DNA of 8,888 nt from JBMSHD01 sp049416425 (GTDB taxonomy: Bacteria > Pseudomonadota > Gammaproteobacteria > Francisellales > Francisellaceae), in the NCBI GenBank assembly GCA_049416425.1, contig JBMSHD010000092.1, forward strand, positions 1-8,888, in the 5' to 3' direction. The notes below the pieces were generated by a model that had not been told where the DNA came from, searched no databases, and saw only the letters and a list, made by a program, of their open reading frames with translations. Position numbers and translations under genes: made by a program. Below are positions 1 through 5,441 of this stretch, piece after piece (within the stretch, counting starts at the first letter, position 1; each line of letters begins with the position of its first letter).

Positions 1-307
1 TCAATGGTTCAACGCCATTGTACAAGGTTTTCAATTTTTTGGGGAGTTTTCAGTTATACAGAGAATGTATTTACGTTCATGATTTTCATATCACAGAGAT
101 GCTAAATAACAATGATTACTGGGTAGTCAGTGAAAAGGGGAAGTCAAACGATGTTTCACCTCCGGATTTTAAAACAGCAGTCGTAAGGTCAGAGCTTGAA
201 ATAACTTCCTGTGCGTAAGACATAATCTGATCGCGGTGAAGCCTCCTTTGATTATTTCCAGGTTGGAATGCCCTAAAGAGAGGCCATGCTGGTATTTATT
301 TCAGTCC
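1..307. other. Spacer downstream of glnA, no recognised gene
   Basis: I recognise no gene in this 307-base stretch. Three weak coding possibilities compete. On the plus strand one frame is open from the window edge to a TGA at 80-82 and could be the last 26 residues of a protein starting outside the window (it ends GEFSVIQRMYLRS). A second plus frame is open from the edge to a TAA at 216-218, about 70 residues of unfamiliar composition. On the minus strand a 35-codon frame runs from an ATG at 223 to a TAA at 116. The last two overlap, so at most one can be real. I see no convincing intrinsic terminator for glnA here: no GC-rich hairpin is followed by a T run on the minus strand. Confidence 0.4.
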
Positions 308-1720
308 CTACAGACTGTAGTACATTTCAAATTCTACCGGATGAGGCGTCATGCGTAGTCTATCGACTTCTTCCATTTTTAGATCAATATAGGAGTCGAT
401 GAAGTCCTGAGAAAACACGCCGCCTTGCGTCAGAAAATCATGATCTTCATCCAGTGAGACAAGCGCCTCTTCTAAAGATGAGGCGACGGTTGGAATGTTA
501 ATAAGTTCCTCAGGTGGTAAATCGTACAGATTTTTATCCATGGCATCACCGGGATGAATCTTATTTTTGATACCATCGAGTCCTGCCATCAACATGGCTG
601 AGAAGGCGAGATAAGGGTTAGCCATTGGGTCTGGAAAGCGTACTTCAATCCGTCTGGCTTTCGCACTTGAGACATATGGAATGCGAATGGAGGCAGATCG
701 GTTTCTGGCTGAGTAAGCCAAAAGCACAGGTGCCTCAAATCCAGGAACCAGGCGTTTGTAGCTGATGGTTCCTGGGTTGGTAAAGGCATTGAGAGCTTTA
801 GCATGACGAATGATACCACCGATATAATAGAGCGCTGTTTCTGACAGACCACCGTATTCATCACCGGCGAAAATATTTTTACCGGATTTAGCCAAAGATT
901 GATGAACATGCATGCCGGAACCATTATCACCTGGAATCGGTTTCGGCATGAAAGTGGCCGTTTTGCCGTAGGAATGGGCGACATTATGCACGACATATTT
1001 GAACATTTGCAGCTGATCGGCTTTATCTGTCAGCGTTGAGAATTTCACGCCAATCTCACACTGGCCGGCTGTGGCGACCTCATGATGATGCACTTCAACC
1101 TCTTGCCCGACTTCGGCTAATACGGTACACATATCAGAGCGGATAGTCTGCAGAGAGTCAACAGGGGGAACTGGAAAATAACCCCCCTTGACAAAAGGTC
1201 TGTGTCCTTTGTTGCCCTGCTCAAGTCGCTCATTAGACGACCAGGCGGCTTCTTCTGAGGTGATTCTATACTCACTTCCCTGCATATCCGATTTAAAGGT
1301 AATGCTGTCGAAGATGAAAAACTCGGGTTCAGGTCCCATTAAAACAGTATCGGCAATTCCGGTAGATTTCAGATAGTTTTCGGCTTTCTTCGCAATTGAA
1401 CGTGGATCTCTGTCATAAGCCTGTAATGTGGCGGGTTCAAGAATATCACAGCGAACAATCAGCGTCGGTGCGGTAAAGAAGGGATCTAATACCATGCTTG
1501 AAGCATCCGGCATTAAAATCATGTCTGACTCATTAATGCTTTTCCATCCATCTATCGATGAACCATCAAACATTTTACCATCAGTGAAGAAGTCTTCATC
1601 AATGCAGGAAGCCGGCAGCGTAACGTGCTGTTCTTTCCCTTTTGTGTCTGTGAAACGCAGATCAACAAACTCAATTTCATGCTCTTCCACTAAAGCTTGA
1701 AATTCAACTAAATATGACAT
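308..1720 (-). CDS. glnA: Glutamine synthetase type I (GlnA)
   Basis: GlnA joins ammonia to glutamate using ATP to make glutamine, the main entry of nitrogen into biosynthesis; it acts in the cytosol as a dodecamer. The 470-residue length matches the type I beta family. Visible landmarks are the catalytic loop FDGSSIDGWK (residues 51-60, Asp52 matching E. coli Asp50), the metal ligands in GPEPEFFIF (129-137), the nucleotide and metal site KPIPGDNGSGMHVHQSL (260-276), the arginine-rich NRSASIRIP, and RRIEVRFPDP. The motif KNLYDLPPEE carries Tyr399, equivalent to the tyrosine adenylylated by GlnE, so covalent control is expected by family knowledge. The ATG is fixed by a strong ribosome binding site. 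The gene stands alone on its strand, with no ntrB or ntrC beside it, and is divergent from rppH-ptsP. All key residues are present; the identification is secure. Confidence 0.98.
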   Translation of the reverse strand: MSYLVEFQALVEEHEIEFVDLRFTDTKGKEQHVTLPASCIDEDFFTDGKMFDGSSIDGWKSINESDMILMPDASSMVLDPFFTAPTLIVRCDILEPATLQAYDRDPRSIAKKAENYLKSTGIADTVLMGPEPEFFIFDSITFKSDMQGSEYRITSEEAAWSSNERLEQGNKGHRPFVKGGYFPVPPVDSLQTIRSDMCTVLAEVGQEVEVHHHEVATAGQCEIGVKFSTLTDKADQLQMFKYVVHNVAHSYGKTATFMPKPIPGDNGSGMHVHQSLAKSGKNIFAGDEYGGLSETALYYIGGIIRHAKALNAFTNPGTISYKRLVPGFEAPVLLAYSARNRSASIRIPYVSSAKARRIEVRFPDPMANPYLAFSAMLMAGLDGIKNKIHPGDAMDKNLYDLPPEELINIPTVASSLEEALVSLDEDHDFLTQGGVFSQDFIDSYIDLKMEEVDRLRMTPHPVEFEMYYSL

Positions 1721-1725
1721 TTATA

Positions 1726-1731
1726 CTCCTT
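1726..1731 (-). promoter_or_regulatory. glnA ribosome binding site
   Basis: On the minus strand AAGGAG lies 5 bases before the glnA ATG (AAGGAGTATAAATG). It is the best Shine-Dalgarno match near any start in the window. It fixes the glnA start and fits high expression. Confidence 0.85.
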
Positions 1732-1760
1732 ATTCATGATGGTGACGTTAGGCACAATAT

Positions 1761-1769
1761 ATTCTACCA
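1761..1769 (-). promoter_or_regulatory. Candidate extended -10 promoter of glnA
   Basis: The minus strand reads TGGTAGAAT here, a TGn extended -10 with TAGAAT (5 of 6 to TATAAT), 40 bases before the glnA ATG. The -35 position at a 17-base spacer is CTGGTG, a poor match, as is common with extended -10 promoters. No sigma-54 type -24/-12 element is visible, unlike the NtrC-driven glnA promoter of enteric bacteria. This is sequence inference only. Confidence 0.4.
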
Positions 1770-1792
1770 GATCCATGGAGAAACACCAGATC
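1766..1792. repeat. Paired 8-base direct repeat in glnA-rppH spacer
   Basis: ACCAGATC occurs at 1766-1773 and again at 1785-1792, 19 bases apart start to start, about two helical turns. Read on the glnA strand, the copies (GATCTGGT) sit over the candidate extended -10 and the -35 position. This could be a tandem regulator site, but an 8-base repeat in a spacer of this size can also arise by chance. Confidence 0.35.
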
Positions 1793-1892
1793 ACCATAGA
1801 CGAATTCGACAATGCCTGATAACGTTATTTTTCTAAGGAAAAATACCACTTATTCAGGTATTCTTAATGGCAGTAAAGATGCATTTTTGGAA

Positions 1893-2387
1893 ATGATCGT
1901 GATAGATCAAGAAGGTTTTAGAGCCAATGTGGCTATCGTGTTGTTAAATGATCAAAATCAGGTATTTTGGGGCAAGAGAGTGCATCAAACCTCATGGCAG
2001 TTTCCACAAGGTGGTCTAAACCCTGGGGAGACGCCGATTGAAGCGATGTACAGAGAACTCAAAGAAGAGGTGGGTTTAAACCCATGCGATGTCGAGGTTA
2101 TCGCCGCGACTCGAACCTGGCTTCGCTACCGACTACCGCGATCTTTGATTCGCCGGAATAATCCGTTGTGTATTGGACAGAAGCAGAAATGGTTTTTGTT
2201 GCGTTTAAAGTCTGCGGATGAAACCATTGACCTTAGAGTCAATAAGAAGCCGGAATTTGATGCTTGGCGCTGGGTTAACTATTGGTATCCAACGGAGAAA
2301 GTGGTGCCGTTTAAACGCCATGTCTATCGCAAGGCGTTAGAGTATTTTTTCCCGATTATGAGAAATTGGCAAAAAGGTGACAAATAA
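1893..2387 (+). CDS. rppH: RNA 5'-pyrophosphohydrolase (RppH, Nudix family)
   Basis: RppH removes pyrophosphate from 5'-triphosphate RNA and so triggers RNase E-dependent mRNA decay. From ATG 1893 the protein has 164 residues. The full Nudix box GX5EX7REUXEEXGU is present at residues 40-62 (Arg54, Glu55, Glu58, Glu59 intact), preceded by the family hallmark WQFPQGG and followed by TWLRYRLP, CIGQKQKWFLL and EFDAWRWVNYWYP, all strongly RppH-like. An in-frame ATG at 1812 would add 27 residues unlike the family and has no visible ribosome site. The E. coli protein starts MIDDDGYRPNV, which matches this one from GTG 1899 or ATG 1893. GGAAA at 1889-1893 is 5 bases before the GTG, so 1899 is a real alternative. 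The stop overlaps the ptsP start, giving an rppH-ptsP operon as in other gammaproteobacteria. Confidence 0.93.
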   Translation: MIVIDQEGFRANVAIVLLNDQNQVFWGKRVHQTSWQFPQGGLNPGETPIEAMYRELKEEVGLNPCDVEVIAATRTWLRYRLPRSLIRRNNPLCIGQKQKWFLLRLKSADETIDLRVNKKPEFDAWRWVNYWYPTEKVVPFKRHVYRKALEYFFPIMRNWQKGDK

Positions 2388-4645
2388 TGGTGTGGCAAGC
2401 TTTAGCCAAGATAATAGATCAGGCGCTTGATCTTGATACCATGCTGACGATGTTTGTGTCTGAGGCAAAAGAAAAGCTGATGGTCGATGCTTGTAGCATC
2501 TTTCTTCTCGATGAAGACAATACCTACATGTTGTGTGCCTCGACACTTCTGCCGAGCGTTAGATCCGGAATGATCTATATCAATGCCGGCGAGGATTTAA
2601 TCGGTCAGGTTGCGCAAAGAGAGGAGTCGATCAAGGTTGATGATCTTTATCAAAGCTCACGTTACTGTGTGTTACAGACTTTCTCGCGTCAGCGCTTTTA
2701 TGCGCTTCTTGCCGCCCCTATCATTCACAAGAGTGAAGTCATTGCCATTTTGGTGTTTCAGCGTCTAAAGCCTGGCAGCATCGATGAAAGTCTGCAAAAT
2801 GATGTCATGACATTGTGTGCGAATATATCGAAGCCGTTGAACAGAGCCATTGATGTTGACGATGTCATCGAACAGATAGAAGAGCGAAATTATAATACCC
2901 TGTTCTTTGATGGTGAAGGTGTTAGTGAAGGTGTGTCAAAGGGGCAGGCTCTGGTTCGCTATAGTCTTAACGATATCGATAGCATTCCAGATAAACAGAC
3001 TCAGGTTGATAATGAGGAAGAAGCCTTTAAAGAGGCTGTTAAGGAAGTAAAAAAACATCTCAATGAAATGCTTGATCGAGTTACACAATTGGCCAGTCAA
3101 ACTGAAGCGCTGTTATTTGAATCCTATCTACAGATGTTAGACAGCAGCCGTTTCTATGATGCCATCATTGAACAGATCAGATCGGGAATATGGGTGCAAA
3201 CGGCGATTAAGAATGTCGTCAATGAGCAGTCGGCGATTTACAAAGATATGGACGATCACTACCTTCGTGAACGAGCCAGTGATATCAAAGATTTAGGGCG
3301 GCGGATTATTCTTGCACTCGATGATAAGCTTTTAACCAAGTCGAACTATCCATCCAGTACGGTTTTAATTGCCAGTGAAGTCACGGCATCGATGATTGCC
3401 GAGGTGCCAAAAGGAAGACTCAAGGCCGTGGTGTCGGAAAAGGGTTCAGCCTACTCTCATGCGGCTATTATCGCCAAAGCTCTATCCATTCCGTTTATAA
3501 CGGCAATCAATGCGCTTCCCATCAATTATATCGAAGGCAAGGAAATCATCGTCGATGCCTATATAGGAAGGGTTTATGCTCAGCCGAATCCAGGGCTTAG
3601 GGCGGCCTATGACCGAATTATTTTGCATGAAAGTGAAAAAGCGCACGAATTGCAATCGATCAAATTATTACCAAGTCAGACCAAAGATGGCTTTAAAATG
3701 ACACTTAAAGCCAATGTCGGTTTGATTGCGGATCTGGATCGGGCTGCTTCTCAGGGAGCCATGAATATCGGGCTCTATCGTTCTGAGATTCCTTTTATGA
3801 TTCGGGATCGTTTTCCGAGCGAAGAAGAGCAGCGAATCATTTATCAGCAGGTGTTATCTACATTTCCAGGGCAGCCGACGGTTTTAAGAACACTGGATGT
3901 TGGTGCCGATAAAACGCTGCCTTATTTTTATGAGGCCGAGCAGAATCCAGCCCTGGGCTGGCGTGGAATTCGCATGATGCTGGATCAGTCAGATCTTTTT
4001 TTAACGCAGATTCGAGCGATGTTAAAGGCCAGTGAAGCTTATGAAAACCTTCATGTTCTGTTGCCGATGATCACAACCATAGAAGAGGTCAAAGAAGCAA
4101 AAAAACTGATTCGTCAGGCCTATCGAGAATTGGTAGAAGAAGGCTACAGCCTGGCACTTCCAGCGATCGGTATTATGATAGAGGTTCCATCCGTTTTGGT
4201 GTTGTTAGATAGCATTTTGCCGCTTGTAGACTTTATTTCGATTGGTTCAAACGACATGACGCAGTATATGCTTGCTGTTGATCGAACCAACAGCAAGGTT
4301 TCAGCGCTTTACAATCAGCTGCATCCGGCGATGATTCGAGTTTTCTATCATATCGTTAAAATGGCGCATAAATATCAAAAAGAGGTCTCAATCTGCGGTG
4401 AGATTGCCGGCAATCCGATGGCTACACCAATTCTCATCGGCATGGGATTCGATGCCTTGAGTATGAATGCGGTCTCCATCCTCAAGGTGAAATATGTTTT
4501 GCGTTCAGTCACGAGAAAAAAATGCCGAAATGTTTTAAAACAGGTATTAAAGCTATCAACGGTTGATGAGGTCTATACCTATCTGGAGAACTTCCTGGTT
4601 GAAAATGATTTGGGCGGTTTGATTCGCGCCGGTCGTCAGGTCTAG
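2387..4645 (+). CDS. ptsP: PTS-Ntr enzyme I (PEP-protein phosphotransferase with GAF domain)
   Basis: PtsP takes phosphate from phosphoenolpyruvate and passes it to NPr (PtsO), then EIIA-Ntr (PtsN), in the nitrogen-linked phosphotransfer chain, which regulates rather than transports. At 752 residues it is full length (E. coli about 748) and collinear with it. Order: an N-terminal GAF sensor (about 10-165), the PEP-utilising N domain with the NPr-binding helices (about 170-310), a swivel domain with phospho-accepting His358 in GSAYSHAAIIAKA, and the PEP-binding barrel with GLYRSEIPFM, RTLDVGADKTLPY, LGWRGIRM, IGIMIEVPS, GSNDMTQY and ICGEIAG (Cys670). The end GLIRAGRQV resembles that of E. coli. 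AAGGTGA lies 6 bases before the ATG, and ATG overlaps the rppH TAA by one base, suggesting coupled translation. ptsO and ptsN are not in the window. Identification is secure. Confidence 0.97.
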   Translation: MVWQALAKIIDQALDLDTMLTMFVSEAKEKLMVDACSIFLLDEDNTYMLCASTLLPSVRSGMIYINAGEDLIGQVAQREESIKVDDLYQSSRYCVLQTFSRQRFYALLAAPIIHKSEVIAILVFQRLKPGSIDESLQNDVMTLCANISKPLNRAIDVDDVIEQIEERNYNTLFFDGEGVSEGVSKGQALVRYSLNDIDSIPDKQTQVDNEEEAFKEAVKEVKKHLNEMLDRVTQLASQTEALLFESYLQMLDSSRFYDAIIEQIRSGIWVQTAIKNVVNEQSAIYKDMDDHYLRERASDIKDLGRRIILALDDKLLTKSNYPSSTVLIASEVTASMIAEVPKGRLKAVVSEKGSAYSHAAIIAKALSIPFITAINALPINYIEGKEIIVDAYIGRVYAQPNPGLRAAYDRIILHESEKAHELQSIKLLPSQTKDGFKMTLKANVGLIADLDRAASQGAMNIGLYRSEIPFMIRDRFPSEEEQRIIYQQVLSTFPGQPTVLRTLDVGADKTLPYFYEAEQNPALGWRGIRMMLDQSDLFLTQIRAMLKASEAYENLHVLLPMITTIEEVKEAKKLIRQAYRELVEEGYSLALPAIGIMIEVPSVLVLLDSILPLVDFISIGSNDMTQYMLAVDRTNSKVSALYNQLHPAMIRVFYHIVKMAHKYQKEVSICGEIAGNPMATPILIGMGFDALSMNAVSILKVKYVLRSVTRKKCRNVLKQVLKLSTVDEVYTYLENFLVENDLGGLIRAGRQV

Positions 4646-4652
4646 ATTTCCA

Positions 4653-5309
4653 TCAGGGTTGTCGCTCAGCTGCGAGACGTTTTTTTAATATCGCTTTAAC
4701 TTCTTCATCTTGAGTCTGATCAAAATTTTCATAGAATTGACCAACGGCATGGAAGTTTCCACTTACTATTGGGCAGATCAGTTTATCTGTCAGGAATTTT
4801 AAATCGACGACAGCTTCTGAGGAAGCCACGGGAACGGCAACAATAATAGTGGCAGGATTCATGCTTTGTATGGCTTTAATAGCGGCCTTAATCGTGCTGC
4901 CGGTGGCGATGCCATCATCGACGAGAATAACGGTTCTGGATTTAATATTTAGCCGCTTTCTCGCCTGGCTATAGTATTCAACTTTCGTTGCCAATTCCTG
5001 TTTTTTTTGTTTTAGGATATTTTCTATCTGCTGTTGATTGATACCGAGTGCGTCGATAATATCATCGTTTAAAACCAACACATTATTCTCGGCAATGGCG
5101 CCGATGGCTAGCTCTTCTTGAAACGGTGCACCAAGCTTCTTGACCACAAACACATCCAAAGGCAGTTTCAAGGCTTTGGCTATCTCATAACCGATGGGAA
5201 CTCCACCTCTCGGCAGAGCCAAAACAATGGTGTTGTCATGGTTTTTATCGTTGATGAGAAGATTGGCAAGCGTTTGTCCGGCATCTGATCTGTCGTGGTA
5301 TTTTTGCAT
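4653..5309 (-). CDS. Type I phosphoribosyltransferase family protein
   Basis: This 218-residue protein has the PRTase fold used in nucleotide salvage and in regulators that bind PRPP. The PRPP-binding loop VILVDDGIATGST (residues 127-139, acidic pair Asp131-Asp132) is intact, and LPRGGVPIG (32-40) is the probable pyrophosphate loop. The N-terminal HDRSDAGQTLANLL and the VVKKLGAP segment are typical of an uncharacterised stand-alone PRTase group often annotated simply as phosphoribosyltransferase. It is not clearly a hypoxanthine, adenine, uracil or orotate enzyme, and the base specificity cannot be read from sequence. The ATG at 5309 gives a complete N-terminus, but the ribosome site is weak. 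It faces ptsP tail to tail (7-base gap) and is divergent from uvrA, so it is probably transcribed alone. Family call is firm, substrate unknown. Confidence 0.88.
   Translation of the reverse strand: MQKYHDRSDAGQTLANLLINDKNHDNTIVLALPRGGVPIGYEIAKALKLPLDVFVVKKLGAPFQEELAIGAIAENNVLVLNDDIIDALGINQQQIENILKQKKQELATKVEYYSQARKRLNIKSRTVILVDDGIATGSTIKAAIKAIQSMNPATIIVAVPVASSEAVVDLKFLTDKLICPIVSGNFHAVGQFYENFDQTQDEEVKAILKKRLAAERQP
4661..4686 (+). terminator. Candidate intrinsic terminator of rppH-ptsP
   Basis: Fifteen bases after the ptsP stop, GTCGC pairs with GC(GA)GAC around a TCAGCT loop (two-base bulge), followed after one base by seven T at 4680-4686. It lies within the 3' end of the opposing phosphoribosyltransferase gene, where the T run reads as lysine codons on the other strand. 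The stem is short, so strength is uncertain. Confidence 0.4.
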
Positions 5310-5356
5310 AAAGATTCTGTTGATAGGCTATCTATAATGTAGAGTATAGAAGAAAA

Positions 5357-5365
5357 TGTTATAAT
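5357..5365 (+). promoter_or_regulatory. Candidate extended -10 promoter of uvrA
   Basis: TGTTATAAT is a perfect TGn-TATAAT extended -10. A 17-base spacer puts a poor -35 (ATGTAG) at 5337-5342, tolerable for extended -10 promoters. The start would be near 5372, giving a leader of about 70 bases before uvrA. A second TATAAT at 5333-5338 lacks the TG and a good -35. No LexA box (CTGT-N8-ACAG) is found between the two divergent genes. Confidence 0.5.
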
Positions 5366-5392
5366 TCATTTTTAAACAGCCTATTGTCTTGT

Positions 5393-5409
5393 GGGAAGCC
5401 ATGTTTCCC
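5393..5409 (+). other. Small hairpin in uvrA leader
   Basis: GGGAA (5393-5397) can pair with TTCCC (5405-5409) around a 7-base loop that contains the ATG of the short upstream frame. In RNA this would hide the purine-rich GGGAAG preceding that ATG. The five-pair stem is only marginally stable. Confidence 0.25.
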
Positions 5410-5436
5410 TGGAAGAAATTTCTGAATAAAGAGTAA
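5401..5436 (+). CDS. Possible 11-codon upstream frame before uvrA
   Basis: An ATG at 5401 opens an 11-residue peptide, MFPWKKFLNKE, whose TAA ends 5 bases before the uvrA ATG and is in a different frame. GGGAAG just upstream is a weak ribosome site. The spacing would allow translational coupling to uvrA. The peptide is not one I recognise, and a frame this short is easily found by chance, so confidence is low. Confidence 0.2.
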   Translation: MFPWKKFLNKE

Positions 5437-5441
5437 ATATA

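Noticed and set aside
2..20. CAATGG/CCATTG hairpin at the window start as a terminator
   Set aside because: The six-pair stem is weak and the T run starts more than ten bases later; it may also lie in a coding frame.
18..218. Plus-strand 66-codon frame from a TTG
   Set aside because: TTG start without a ribosome site, unfamiliar composition, and overlap with other equally weak frames; not called as a gene.
308..320. CTACAG-A-CTGTAG palindrome at the glnA stop as a terminator
   Set aside because: A one-base centre cannot form a normal RNA loop, and no T run follows on the minus strand.
1428..1700. Open plus-strand frame of 90 codons antisense to glnA
   Set aside because: It is a shadow of the highly conserved glnA coding sequence, with no ribosome site or family resemblance.
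1721..1811. Sigma-54 (NtrC-type) promoter for glnA
   Set aside because: No TGGCAC-N5-TTGC-like pair with the required GG and GC dinucleotides is present on the glnA strand.
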